Positions 17,465-26,642 are shown, numbered from the stretch's first letter. The stretch is 64,000 nucleotides of DNA from Caloramator mitchellensis (GCF_001440545.1 NZ_LKHP01000001.1:124001-188000), one strand, 5' to 3'. The notes: generated by a model from the letters alone, not told the origin. Numbers and translations are program-made.

Positions 17465-18376
17465 ATGATATTGCCCCATATTTTAGTTATTGAAGATTCG
17501 TTATTACATGGAAAAATGATACAAGATGTATTGCAAAAGAATAATTATTCTGTAAAATGGGTAATAAGTGCAGAGGATGCGCTTGATGAAGACTTAGATA
17601 AATATGATTTGGTGCTTACTGATTTAATTTTACCAGGGATTACGGGTTATGAGCTAAGTGAAAAAATAAAAAGCAAAAATCCTTATCTACCAATTATAGC
17701 CATAACATCTGTCACTGAAGATGAGTCGATTTCAAAGGCACTGTCTTTAGGTGCTGATGACTATATAAAAAAACCTTTTTCAGTGATAGAATTGATAGCC
17801 AGGATAAATGTGCAACTTAGAACTAGACATTTTCAACTTGAACTTATTAAAAAAAATAAGGAACTTGAAGAGGCCAACAAAAAGATTAAAGAACTAGCAG
17901 TTACTGATATGCTTACGGGTGCATTTAATAGGGTATATTTAAGGGAATTCTTAACAAATATTGCGAAAGAAAATTTATTTAAAAAAGTATCTTGTTTTAT
18001 AATTGATCTTGATAATTTTAAAAAAATAAATGATACATATGGACATTTAATGGGTGATATTGTATTAAAAAATTTAGTAACTATCTGTAAAAATATAATA
18101 ATGAATAAAGGTATTGTAGTTCGTTTTGGCGGGGAAGAATTTTTAGGGATTATTATAGATGATAAAGCTAATGCTTATGATATTGCAGAAAAAATCAGGA
18201 TAGAAGTAGAAAACAATAAAAACTGCGAATTTAGGTGGACGATTAGCATTGGATTAAGCTCTGGAATATTAACATCCAAAAATGTGTATGAAGATTTTGA
18301 AATAATATTAAAAGAAGCAGATGAGATGCTTTATGTATCTAAGAAAAATGGAAAAAATAGGGTAACAAAAAAGTAA
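17465..18376 (+). CDS. Response regulator with GGDEF diguanylate cyclase output
   Basis: A 303-residue cytoplasmic protein. The receiver domain (1-120) has acidic residues IED at 9-11, phospho-acceptor Asp53 in LVLTDLILPG, and Lys103 in IKKPFS. A coiled coil (125-145) leads to the GGDEF domain (145-303) with TDMLTGAFNR and active-site GGEEF (222-226), both intact, so c-di-GMP synthesis is expected. The RxxD product-inhibition site normally nine residues before GGEEF is MNKG here, so feedback inhibition through that site is unlikely. No sensor kinase gene is adjacent. CAGGAGG precedes the ATG. Confidence 0.92.
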   Translation: MILPHILVIEDSLLHGKMIQDVLQKNNYSVKWVISAEDALDEDLDKYDLVLTDLILPGITGYELSEKIKSKNPYLPIIAITSVTEDESISKALSLGADDYIKKPFSVIELIARINVQLRTRHFQLELIKKNKELEEANKKIKELAVTDMLTGAFNRVYLREFLTNIAKENLFKKVSCFIIDLDNFKKINDTYGHLMGDIVLKNLVTICKNIIMNKGIVVRFGGEEFLGIIIDDKANAYDIAEKIRIEVENNKNCEFRWTISIGLSSGILTSKNVYEDFEIILKEADEMLYVSKKNGKNRVTKK

Positions 18377-18396
18377 GGGTGGATTTTCCACCCTTA
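18374..18396. terminator. Bidirectional terminator between convergent genes
   Basis: TAAGGGTGGA (18374-18383) pairs with TCCACCCTTA around a TTT loop, between the diguanylate cyclase and fba stop codons. Confidence 0.8.
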
Positions 18397-19326
18397 TTAT
18401 ATTGCATTTGAACTTCCAAGAACTGTTTTAATCTTGTCCTTAACCACCATTTTGATAGAATCTCTAGCTGCACCAAGGTATTTTCTAGGGTCAAATTCTT
18501 CAGGCTTTGTTGCAAATACTTCTCTTATTGAAGCTGTCATTGCAAGTCTTAAATCTGTATCCATATTTATTTTGCATATCGCCATAGAAGCTGCTTTTCT
18601 TAGCATATCAACTGGGATTCCCTGAGCTCCCTCAAGCTTTCCTCCATATTTATTGCATTTTTCAACGAATTCAGGCATAACGGCTGAAGCTCCATGCAAT
18701 ACAAGAGGGAATCCTGGTAATTTATTTGCAATTGCTTCAAGCCTTTCAAAATCTAATTTAGCTTCACCTTTGAATTTGTATGCACCATGGCTTGTTCCTA
18801 TTGCAATCGCTAAAGAATCAACTCCAGTTCTTGAAACGAACTCATAAGCTTCATCAGGATCAGTGAATTTTGCTTCCCTAGCTGATACTTTAACTTCATC
18901 TTCAATACCAGCGAGCTTGCCAAGTTCTGCTTCAACCACCACACCTTTAGAATGCGCGTACTCAACAACTTCCTTTGTTATTCTAATATTTTCTTCTAGT
19001 GGGTATTTAGATGCATCAATCATTACTGAAGTAAAACCTAAATCAATACACATTTTACAAACATCAAAACTTTCACCATGGTCAAGGTGAAGTGCTATTG
19101 GAATTCCAGTATCTTCAACAGCTGCTTCTACCATTTTCATTAAATATGTAGGTCTAGCGTATTTTATAGCACTAGCAGATACTTGAAGTATAACTGGCGA
19201 ATTTTCTTCTTTTGCAGCGTCAACAATTCCTTGAATTATTTCCATGTTGTTAATGTTAAAGGCACCGATAGCATAACCATTTTCATAGGCTTTCTTAAAC
19301 ATTTCCTTGGTAGTAACTAATGGCAT
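18397..19326 (-). CDS. fba: Class II fructose-1,6-bisphosphate aldolase
   Basis: A 309-residue zinc aldolase of glycolysis and gluconeogenesis, splitting fructose 1,6-bisphosphate. Visible motifs are IALHLDHGESFDVCKMCID with the catalytic Asp and zinc His, GFTSVMIDASKYP, VEAELGKLAGIED, AIAIGTSHGAYKF with a zinc His, and LVLHGAS with another. The family is normally 285-310 residues, so it is complete. GAGGAGG lies before the ATG. It is transcribed alone from a leader of at least 50 bases with a predicted promoter just downstream of the DUF4363 gene. Confidence 0.95.
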   Translation of the reverse strand: MPLVTTKEMFKKAYENGYAIGAFNINNMEIIQGIVDAAKEENSPVILQVSASAIKYARPTYLMKMVEAAVEDTGIPIALHLDHGESFDVCKMCIDLGFTSVMIDASKYPLEENIRITKEVVEYAHSKGVVVEAELGKLAGIEDEVKVSAREAKFTDPDEAYEFVSRTGVDSLAIAIGTSHGAYKFKGEAKLDFERLEAIANKLPGFPLVLHGASAVMPEFVEKCNKYGGKLEGAQGIPVDMLRKAASMAICKINMDTDLRLAMTASIREVFATKPEEFDPRKYLGAARDSIKMVVKDKIKTVLGSSNAI

Positions 19327-19382
19327 AAAAAATCCTCCTCAAAAATTATTTATGATATACAATTATATAATATATCATATAT

Positions 19383-19411
19383 ATTATATATCATATATTA
19401 TTTTGAACCAA
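19383..19411 (-). promoter_or_regulatory. Probable fba promoter
   Basis: On the minus strand TTGGTT (19411-19406) and TATAAT (19388-19383) are 17 bases apart. The box region overlaps one copy of a 15-base direct repeat (ATATATTATTTTGAA, 19393-19407 and 19483-19497), and the second copy adjoins another TATAAT (19485-19480). Confidence 0.5.
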
Positions 19412-19435
19412 CAGAAAAGTTGGAAGCAATAATAT

Positions 19436-19458
19436 ACGGGACAATAAAGGTCCCGTAT
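19436..19458. terminator. Hairpin between the DUF4363 gene and the fba promoter
   Basis: TACGGGAC (19436-19443) pairs with GTCCCGTA (19451-19458). No clean T-run follows on either strand, so termination is only probable; a small CCAAC/GTTGG hairpin lies nearby at 19408-19423. Confidence 0.4.
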
Positions 19459-19509
19459 GGTCAAAATATGTCTAATAATATTATATATTATTTTGAATTT
19501 ATTTCAAGT

Positions 19510-19902
19510 TTAAATGATATTTTCTAGGCTTAATCTTTCAATTTGGTAGATATGTTTAATATAATGTTCTAGTGTAGCAAGACTTGCTTCAGATGAAGAT
19601 TTGTCTTTGTTTTTTATAAATTGTATTGTTTCCTTTAGGGATATTGAGATATTATCAATTTCCTTGTGATTAATAAATAATGACCATCTATGTTTGGACT
19701 TTTCCCATTCTTCATTTAATTTATTTATACTACTAAAAGCATTTGGCCAATCGCCTTTAGATATGCTTGTTTTAATATTATTGATATTTTCTCCTAAAAT
19801 TCTTGTATCATTTTTAATCAAATTAATTTCGATAAGACTTACGCTAATTATTAAAATAAATACGATTATATTAAAAATTAAAACAAACTTACCGCTTTTC
19901 AT
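19510..19902 (-). CDS. DUF4363 family membrane-anchored protein
   Basis: About 130 residues: one N-terminal membrane segment (about 6-27), then a helical extracytoplasmic domain with WPNAFSSINKLNEEWEKSKHRW and a closing ALATLEHYIKHIYQIERLSLENI, the DUF4363 pattern. Function unknown. The start at 19902 has RBS GGGAGATG and lies 4 bases after the DUF421 stop; a longer frame to 19944 would overlap it. The DUF421-DUF4363 pairing is common in spore-forming clostridia, which suggests a joint role. Confidence 0.75.
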   Translation of the reverse strand: MKSGKFVLIFNIIVFILIISVSLIEINLIKNDTRILGENINNIKTSISKGDWPNAFSSINKLNEEWEKSKHRWSLFINHKEIDNISISLKETIQFIKNKDKSSSEASLATLEHYIKHIYQIERLSLENII

Positions 19903-19906
19903 GTTA

Positions 19907-20572
19907 TCATCTCCCTTGAACAAATAATTGTCCCTTTGTATCAAGCATAGCTATAAAGACGTCTTCGTATTTTTCTATATTATAAAACTTTAGTTGTTCT
20001 TTTAACCATATTTCATCGTATCCCGAAACCAATAAATTATTATATTGAAGTTCACCATCTAAAATTAAACTAAGCGGTAGTTTTTCTGGTGGAGACACTA
20101 TATTTAAATCTTTTTTTGTTAAAGGAGATTTTTCAGGTTTAGGTATTATGCTTATTTTTCCATTTGTTTCAAGAATGGCATACTCAATTTCATTTAAGTT
20201 AAAATAGTTTAATAATCGCAATTCTTCCATTAAATCGTCAAGGTTAAACCTTTGTCTTCTTAATTCTTCTTCAATAACTTTTCCATGTTTAACAAGTATG
20301 CTCGGTTCACCGCAGACTATTTTTCTAATAGGTTGAAATTTTAAAGATAAATAAGAAATTCCAACTTCAAGAAGCATTAAAGTTAATATAGGTATTAATC
20401 CGTTAATTAATGGGACACCAGGTTCCTGCATTGGGATTGCTGCAAGTTCAGATAACATTATTGCTATTACTAGTTCAAATGGTTGTAACTCTCCTATTTG
20501 TCTTTTACCCATTATTCTCATAACAAGAACAACAAAAAAATATAATACTACAGTTCTTAAAAATACTATCAT
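19907..20572 (-). CDS. DUF421 (YetF/YdfS-like) membrane protein
   Basis: A 221-residue protein. Three membrane segments (about 4-20, 32-45 and 55-80) are separated by the family motif MRIMGKRQIGELQPFELVIA. The cytoplasmic part carries GEPSILVKHGKVIEEELRRQRFNLDDLMEELR, characteristic of the YetF/DUF421 C-terminal domain. Relatives in B. subtilis (YetF, YrbG, YdfS) are linked to spore or envelope properties, but no activity is established. It is the first gene of a two-gene operon. Confidence 0.85.
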   Translation of the reverse strand: MIVFLRTVVLYFFVVLVMRIMGKRQIGELQPFELVIAIMLSELAAIPMQEPGVPLINGLIPILTLMLLEVGISYLSLKFQPIRKIVCGEPSILVKHGKVIEEELRRQRFNLDDLMEELRLLNYFNLNEIEYAILETNGKISIIPKPEKSPLTKKDLNIVSPPEKLPLSLILDGELQYNNLLVSGYDEIWLKEQLKFYNIEKYEDVFIAMLDTKGQLFVQGR

Positions 20573-20684
20573 ATGTCATCACCTAATATTATTATTCCAT
20601 TATAATTAATTTTAATTACTTGAGTTAAAGACTGTAAAAGAGTATAATTTTTCTTAGCATACAAGATAGAGAGGGTTTACGATT

Positions 20685-21737
20685 ATGAGAACGAGATTTG
20701 AAAAATTCGAAATGAAATATGGATATTTCTTATCGGAAGAATTTAAAAAATTTATGCAAAAATTTGGCGGTGATACACAGTTTGGTAGCTGCCGCTTTGA
20801 ATATTCAGAAAATATAGCTAACAATTTGCTAAGAGTTCCTGGAAAAATGAACATCAATTTATTGCCATTTGGTGACATAGGGAATGGTGATTACTATTGT
20901 TTTTATAAATATGGTCCAAGAAAGGAAGAATATTATATAGGAATATGGTTGCATGAAACAAGGAATTTTATAGTATTAGCTTCAAATTTTAAATCTTTTA
21001 TGTATAAATGTTTACTTGACGATATTATGTCTTTAAACTTAATTGAGGATGACTCAGAATATGGGATTACATCAGACGAAATTTTGTATAGAATAAACGT
21101 TCTCTCTGAAGAATTTGGTTTTGATGTTGAAAAGGCAATGCTCTGTGATAATGAATATAATTATCACAAATTTTTGGTTGAATATGATAATAAGGCAATT
21201 CAAAGTTTATGCTTTTTAGGAAAGAAGATGATAGAGAATAATGAAAAAAACGGCAAAAAGGCTTTAGAAAAGGTTATAAATGAGATGCCAATTTATACCG
21301 CTCCGTATTATATTTTAGGAAAGCATAATGAAATTTTAAGTGGTAGCTATGAAAAAATGTATCTACAAGGATTGAAAACATCATTAGATTTAACTGGTTT
21401 TAGCTATTGGGAAGAAGATTTTATTGAAATTCCTGAGGATGTTCATAGAGAGATGCTATTTTTTATAGATGAGGAGAAAAACAAGGAGTTTCTAAAAGAA
21501 TATTATCTTTTAGACAAAGACCCATACGATGCTGAAGTAAGGCTTAAGCTCGCAAAAAAGTATGTCAAGCAAGGTGAATATGAAAAGGCAGTTGTAGAGT
21601 ATAATAATGCACTTTATTGCAATGAAGATAAAGAATTTGCAAGGGAAATACTAAAAATTGCTTTAAATGATGTTTGTGATGGAGGACTTTTATACCTAAA
21701 AAATATTATTGAAAATGACCTAAAATTTTTAAGATGA
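20685..21737 (+). CDS. SUKH (SMI1/KNR4)-like protein with C-terminal TPR
   Basis: A 350-residue soluble protein. Residues 1-110 look like a SUKH domain: LSEEFKKFMQKFGGDTQFG near the N-terminus, LLPFGDIGNGDYYCF, and a closing NFIVLASNFKSFMYKCL. The C-terminal 60 or so residues hold a tetratricopeptide-like pair (DAEVRLKLAKKYVKQGEYEK, then VEYNNALYCNEDKEFAREIL). SUKH proteins are often immunity factors against secreted nuclease or deaminase toxins, but no toxin gene is nearby. It lies 11 bases upstream of gltX, suggesting co-transcription. Confidence 0.6.
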   Translation: MRTRFEKFEMKYGYFLSEEFKKFMQKFGGDTQFGSCRFEYSENIANNLLRVPGKMNINLLPFGDIGNGDYYCFYKYGPRKEEYYIGIWLHETRNFIVLASNFKSFMYKCLLDDIMSLNLIEDDSEYGITSDEILYRINVLSEEFGFDVEKAMLCDNEYNYHKFLVEYDNKAIQSLCFLGKKMIENNEKNGKKALEKVINEMPIYTAPYYILGKHNEILSGSYEKMYLQGLKTSLDLTGFSYWEEDFIEIPEDVHREMLFFIDEEKNKEFLKEYYLLDKDPYDAEVRLKLAKKYVKQGEYEKAVVEYNNALYCNEDKEFAREILKIALNDVCDGGLLYLKNIIENDLKFLR

Positions 21738-21748
21738 GGGTGGTAGAG

Positions 21749-23218
21749 ATGAAGGAAGTTAGGGTTAGAATTGCACCAAGTCCAACGGGGAATTTTCATG
21801 TTGGAACTGCTAGGAATGCACTTTATAATTATATATTTGCTAAACAAAATAAAGGAAAGTTTATTTTAAGAATAGACGATACAGATATGAAAAGAAATAC
21901 TATTGAGTCTGAAACAGGTATATATGAAGGTATGAAATGGCTTGGACTTGATTGGGATGAAGGACCAAATATAGGCGGTGATTTTGGACCATATAGGCAA
22001 TCTGAAAGGCTTGAAATATATTATAAATATATTGAAAAACTTATAAACGATGGTCATGCTTATTATTGTTATTGCACAGAAGAAGAACTTGAAGAAGCAA
22101 GAAGAGAACAAGTAGCTCGAAAAGAAGCTCCTAAATATTCAGGTAAGTGCAGGAATATTTCTAAAGAAGAAATCCAAATAAAAGATAAAATGGGAGTTAA
22201 ACCAGTTGTAAGGTTTAAGGTTCCAGATAAGGTTATTAAATTTAACGACGGAGTGAGAGGGGAACTAAATTGGGATGGTAAATTAATAGGTGATTTTGTC
22301 ATTTTAAAATCAGATGGAGTCCCAACTTATAATTTTGCTACTGCGATAGATGATTGGCTTATGAAAATTAGTCATGTATTAAGAAGTCAAGAACATATTC
22401 CAAATACTTATTTGCAGGTATTGATTTTAGAAGCTCTTGGAGCTGAAATACCACAATATGTTCATTTGCCGCTATTATTAAATGAAGACAGAAGCAAAAT
22501 ATCCAAAAGAGATGGCGCCCTTTTTATAGGTGAGTATAAAGAAATGGGATATCTTAAGGAAGCGGTGCTAAATTTTATTGCACTTTTAGGATGGAATCCT
22601 GGAGATAGTGAAGAATTTTTAAGTATTGAAGATATGATAAATAAATTTTCCTTTGAAAGGATTAACAAATCTAATGTTGTTTTTGATTTTAAAAAACTTG
22701 ATTGGTTTAATGGAAATTATATTAGAAAAAAAACTATCGAAGAAATGGTTGAACTTATTATTCCGTTTTTACTTCAAACTGACTATTTTGAATTAAACGA
22801 ATCTACTAAAGAAAAACTATTTATGATAATGAAAGTTGAACAGGAGAGAATTAAAAGATTAGATGAAGTTAAGGAAAGTTTTAAACCATTTTTTGTAGAA
22901 CCTGTAGTTTATGATATATCTTTAATAAGAGACAGTTTGAAAAACACAAGTATTGATGAGATGATATATTTATTAGAAACTGCAATTAAAATTTTAGAAA
23001 ATACTGACAATTGGACTGCTCAGGAATTAGAAAATTTGATGAGACAATTATGTGAAGAAATTCAAGTTAAGACAAAAATACTTTTTATGCTTCTGAGAAT
23101 TGCAGAAACAGGTTCTAAAATATCGCCTCCTTTATTTGATACATTTGAAATAATAGGTAAGGAATCAACTATTAATAGATTAAACAATTGTAAAAAACAG
23201 TTATATGATAGCAAATAG
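21749..23218 (+). CDS. gltX: Glutamate--tRNA ligase
   Basis: A 489-residue class I aminoacyl-tRNA synthetase that charges tRNA-Glu (and, in clostridia lacking GlnRS, often tRNA-Gln). The HIGH-box is PSPTGNFHVGTARNALYNYI, the catalytic KMSKS variant is KISKRDGAL, and the zinc-like cluster YCYCTEEELEEARREQ is present. The C-terminal helical anticodon-binding domain runs from about residue 330. The frame is open to 21734, but GAGGGTGG places the start at 21749, giving the usual MKEVRVRIAPSPTG beginning. Confidence 0.96.
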   Translation: MKEVRVRIAPSPTGNFHVGTARNALYNYIFAKQNKGKFILRIDDTDMKRNTIESETGIYEGMKWLGLDWDEGPNIGGDFGPYRQSERLEIYYKYIEKLINDGHAYYCYCTEEELEEARREQVARKEAPKYSGKCRNISKEEIQIKDKMGVKPVVRFKVPDKVIKFNDGVRGELNWDGKLIGDFVILKSDGVPTYNFATAIDDWLMKISHVLRSQEHIPNTYLQVLILEALGAEIPQYVHLPLLLNEDRSKISKRDGALFIGEYKEMGYLKEAVLNFIALLGWNPGDSEEFLSIEDMINKFSFERINKSNVVFDFKKLDWFNGNYIRKKTIEEMVELIIPFLLQTDYFELNESTKEKLFMIMKVEQERIKRLDEVKESFKPFFVEPVVYDISLIRDSLKNTSIDEMIYLLETAIKILENTDNWTAQELENLMRQLCEEIQVKTKILFMLLRIAETGSKISPPLFDTFEIIGKESTINRLNNCKKQLYDSK

Positions 23219-23266
23219 ATTAATAAAATATAAAAAAAGAGCACTAATTTAAACGGGGGTGAAAGA

Positions 23267-24925
23267 GTGAGTCAAAAGATAAGTGTAAGGATTAACAATT
23301 CTGAACCACTGGAATATCCTATAGGAGTTAAGATAGAGGATGTTTTAAGCCAAAATCTAAATGAAACTGCTTTGTTATCAATTATTAATGGAAAATATCT
23401 AGAGCTAAATAAATGTCTTTATGAGGATTCAAATATTGTGCCTGTTACGATGAAACATCCTGCTGGAGCTAGAACCTATGCCAGGAGTTTAGGTTTTTTG
23501 TTGATTATAGCAGCTAAAAAAATTATGCCAGGGTGTAGAGTTACAATTGAGCACTCATTAAATAAAGCATTATATTGCGAATTACATTGTGATAATGAAT
23601 TAAATAAAGAAAATATAGAACTGTTGAAGAAAAAAATGCAGCAGCTTGTGGAAGAGAACTTGAAGTTTGAAAAAATCATTATGAAAAAAGATGATGCAAT
23701 AAAAATATTTGAAAATGAAGGTATGCCAGATAAAATTAGATTATTAAAATTTTATGAAAAGGAAGAAATTGAAATTATTAAGTGTGATGATGTATATGAT
23801 TTTTTTTATGCTCCATTAGTTCCTTCTACCGGGTATTTAAAATTATTCGAAATTAAGCAATATAAACCGGGGTTGCTAATATTGTATCCAAACGAAGAAA
23901 ATCCAAATAAAATATTGGAGTTTAAGGATGTCCCTAAACTAGCTAAAATATTTAGAGAAACAGAAGAATGGGCAAGAGTTTTAGATGTAGCAGATGTTGG
24001 AGCTCTTAATGAAAAGGTTGCTAGTGGGGATATTAAAGATATTGTATTAGTTTCTGAAGCATTACATGAGAAAAAGCTTGCTTATATTGCAGATAAAATA
24101 TATGAAAATAGAGACAAGGTTAAGATAGTTTTGATAGCTGGGCCTTCATCATCAGGAAAAACAACTTTTTCTAAAAGACTTTCAATTCAACTTAGAATAT
24201 TAGGGTTTAATCCAATCCCTATTTCGCTTGATGATTATTTTGTAAATAGAGAAGAAACACCTATTGATGAATCAGGTGAGTATGATTTTGAATCAATTCA
24301 TGCACTTGATATAAATTTATTTAACGCTCATTTATCTATGTTATTAGAAGGGCAAGAGATTGAACTGCCTAAGTTTGATTTTATTAAAGGTAAAAGACTG
24401 AATTCAGGGAAAAAACTTAGATTGGACAATAGAACAATTCTAGTAATAGAAGGAATACACGGCTTGAATGAATTACTAACAAATGCAATATCAAGAGAAA
24501 GTAAATTTAAAATATATATTAGTGCATTGACGCAGTTAAATATAGATGATCATAATCGAATTCATACTACAGATGTTAGACTTTTAAGAAGAATTGTCAG
24601 GGATTCTAAGTATAGAGGTAAGAGTGCAGAAGATACGATAATTACATGGCCAAAGGTTAGAAATGGGGAAGAAAACAATATTTTCCCATTCCAAGAAGAA
24701 GCAGATGTTATGTTTAATTCAACTTTGGCATACGAAATGTGCGTTTTGAAGAAATATGCAAAAAAACAACTTGATGAAATTAAAGTTGAAAGCCCTGCTT
24801 ATCTTGAAGCATATAGGTTAAGGGCCTTCTTAGAATTCTTTAAGGAAGCAAATGATGATTTGGAAGAATTAATTCCCAAAAACTCAATAATACGAGAATT
24901 TATAGGTGATAGTTGTTTTGAATAG
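23267..24925 (+). CDS. Nucleoside (uridine) kinase with TGS and tRNA-synthetase-like N-terminal domains
   Basis: A 552-residue protein. Residues 1-60 are a TGS-like ubiquitin fold. About 60-240 resembles the second additional domain of threonyl-tRNA synthetase (HPAGARTYARSLGFLL). About 285-480 is a phosphoribulokinase/uridine kinase domain with P-loop GPSSSGKTT (292-300), ISLDDYFVNREETP and LVIEGIHGLN. This is the standard clostridial nucleoside kinase fusion. It phosphorylates a nucleoside, probably uridine or cytidine. The start is GTG with RBS GGGGGTGA. Confidence 0.88.
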   Translation: MSQKISVRINNSEPLEYPIGVKIEDVLSQNLNETALLSIINGKYLELNKCLYEDSNIVPVTMKHPAGARTYARSLGFLLIIAAKKIMPGCRVTIEHSLNKALYCELHCDNELNKENIELLKKKMQQLVEENLKFEKIIMKKDDAIKIFENEGMPDKIRLLKFYEKEEIEIIKCDDVYDFFYAPLVPSTGYLKLFEIKQYKPGLLILYPNEENPNKILEFKDVPKLAKIFRETEEWARVLDVADVGALNEKVASGDIKDIVLVSEALHEKKLAYIADKIYENRDKVKIVLIAGPSSSGKTTFSKRLSIQLRILGFNPIPISLDDYFVNREETPIDESGEYDFESIHALDINLFNAHLSMLLEGQEIELPKFDFIKGKRLNSGKKLRLDNRTILVIEGIHGLNELLTNAISRESKFKIYISALTQLNIDDHNRIHTTDVRLLRRIVRDSKYRGKSAEDTIITWPKVRNGEENNIFPFQEEADVMFNSTLAYEMCVLKKYAKKQLDEIKVESPAYLEAYRLRAFLEFFKEANDDLEELIPKNSIIREFIGDSCFE

Positions 24926-24971
24926 AAGGATGGTTCCCAATATATTTATTCTTAAAAATAATTTAATTTAA

Positions 24972-25024
24972 GCCTCATGAATGATTTCATTGTCATAAGC
25001 TACTTTTGAAATCATTTCATGGGG
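24972..25024. repeat. Imperfect palindromic repeat, copy 3
   Basis: GCCTCATGAATGATTTCA (24972-24989) pairs with TGAAATCATTTCATGGGG (25007-25024). No T-run follows, so it does not look like a normal terminator. Confidence 0.6.
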
Positions 25025-25100
25025 TGATATATTATTTATATGGAGCATTTCAAATGTTATATGCTTGTTATGCAATATAATTTATTTTGGAGGGGGATAT

Positions 25101-25952
25101 ATGAAGATTAAGAAGGAAGAAATTCTGAGCAGATTATTAATTGTGATTTTGGGATGTTTAATTTCAGCAATTGGAATAAATGCATTCATAGTTCCTCACA
25201 AATTGTTAAGCGGAGGAGTAGCAGGTCTAGCAATCGTTATTCAATATTTAACATCAATTCCTTCAGGTTTTTTATTATTTATATTAAATATCCCAATTTT
25301 TTTATATGGTACGAAGGAGCTCGATGTTGACTTTATAATATTTAGCATTTTAGGAGTGTTTTTATTATCAACTATGCTTATTATTACAAGGGATATAAAT
25401 CAGTATTTAGCTGTTAAGGATATTTTACTGTCATGTGTTTATGGAGGGGTTTTAAATGGAATTGGAGTTGGTTTAGTTTTAAGACAAAGAGCTTCAATGG
25501 GTGGAACAGATATAATTGCTGTAACACTAAAAAAGAGATTAGGAATAAACGTTTCAACTATTGCTTTTATTATGAATTTTGTTATAGTTATTATTGGGAT
25601 GTTTATTAGTAATATTGAAACTGGATTATATACTTTAATTTTAATGTTTATTTCCTCAAGAGTCATGGAAAATGTTTTACAGGGCTTTGATAGAAAAAAG
25701 ATGATTATTATCGTAACAGAAAAGTTTGATGAGATTTCGAATTTAATCATGAGCGAATTAGGGAGAGGGGTAACATTTTTACATGGAGAAGGTGCTTACA
25801 CAGGAGTCGACAAAAAGGTTATTTATTGTATTGTAACGTTGAATCAGCTTGTTAAAACGAAAAATATAGTTTTGAAGTCCGACCCTAAGGCATTTCTCAC
25901 TATAATAGATGCTGCAGAAGTTCAGGGCAAAGGTTTTAGAAATTTTATTTAG
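25101..25952 (+). CDS. YitT family membrane protein
   Basis: About 283 residues: five to six membrane segments with the family motifs AIGINAFIVPHKLLSGGVAGLA and GIGVGLVLRQRASMGGTDIIA, then a cytoplasmic DUF2179 domain (about 215-283) with KKMIIIVTEKFDEISNLIM and GVTFLHGEGAYTG. YitT proteins are widespread in Firmicutes; function unknown, with some evidence in the family for transport. TTGG AGGGGGAT places the start at 25101. The serine dehydratase genes follow within 14 bases. Confidence 0.9.
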   Translation: MKIKKEEILSRLLIVILGCLISAIGINAFIVPHKLLSGGVAGLAIVIQYLTSIPSGFLLFILNIPIFLYGTKELDVDFIIFSILGVFLLSTMLIITRDINQYLAVKDILLSCVYGGVLNGIGVGLVLRQRASMGGTDIIAVTLKKRLGINVSTIAFIMNFVIVIIGMFISNIETGLYTLILMFISSRVMENVLQGFDRKKMIIIVTEKFDEISNLIMSELGRGVTFLHGEGAYTGVDKKVIYCIVTLNQLVKTKNIVLKSDPKAFLTIIDAAEVQGKGFRNFI

Positions 25953-25965
25953 AAAGGATGATTGG

Positions 25966-26631
25966 ATGAAATTTTATGGAGTTTTTGATGTGTTAGGACC
26001 TGTAATGATTGGTCCATCAAGTTCGCATACAGCAGGAGCAGCAAGGCTTGGTAAAATTGCAGGTAAAATTGCTGGATGTGGATTCAAAAGGGTAGACTTT
26101 TTACTACATGGTTCTTTTGCTGAAACTTATAAGGGACATGGAACTGATAGGGCACTTGTAGCAGGAGTTTTAGGTATGGAGCCATATGATGAAAGATTAA
26201 GAAGTTCTCTAGAGATTGCTAAAAATTTAAATATTGAAATAAATTTTATTCCAACTGACCTGGGAGATGAACATCCTAACACAGTTAAAATAATTTTCTA
26301 TAAGGAAGATAATAAAAAAATAACAGTTATGGGCTCTTCGATAGGTGGAGGTAATATTCTAATAACAGAAGTTGATGGAGAAAAAGTTGAATTTACAGGT
26401 GAGTATCCAACTATTATAGCAAAGTATATGGATAGAAAAGGTATGATAGCTGAGATTTCTGGTAAAATACTTGATGAAGGAATAAATATAGCTAACATGA
26501 AGGTAACTCGTAATCAAAATAGAATAGTAACAGCAATAATAGAATTAGACGTTCAGGTGACCGAAGAAACGCTTGAAGAAATTAAGCAAATTAAGGATAT
26601 GATAACTGTTGCATCAATTAATCCAATTTGA
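25966..26631 (+). CDS. sdaAB: L-serine dehydratase, iron-sulfur-dependent, beta subunit
   Basis: About 221 residues, starting MKFYGVFDVLGPVMIGPSSS with the conserved GPSSSHTAGAARLG substrate motif and SFAETYKGHGTDRALVAG. The C-terminal ACT domain (about 145-221, EYPTIIAKYMDRKGMIAEIS) may bind serine as regulator. With SdaAA it deaminates serine to pyruvate and ammonia. The longer open frame from 25909 overlaps yitT and is not preferred; AAAGGATG precedes 25966. Confidence 0.94.
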   Translation: MKFYGVFDVLGPVMIGPSSSHTAGAARLGKIAGKIAGCGFKRVDFLLHGSFAETYKGHGTDRALVAGVLGMEPYDERLRSSLEIAKNLNIEINFIPTDLGDEHPNTVKIIFYKEDNKKITVMGSSIGGGNILITEVDGEKVEFTGEYPTIIAKYMDRKGMIAEISGKILDEGINIANMKVTRNQNRIVTAIIELDVQVTEETLEEIKQIKDMITVASINPI

Positions 26632-26642
26632 GGAGGTTTAAT

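Noticed and set aside
24926-25100. Folded intergenic region before yitT as a possible riboswitch
   Set aside because: The structure is explained by palindromic repeat copy 3; no known aptamer core is visible.
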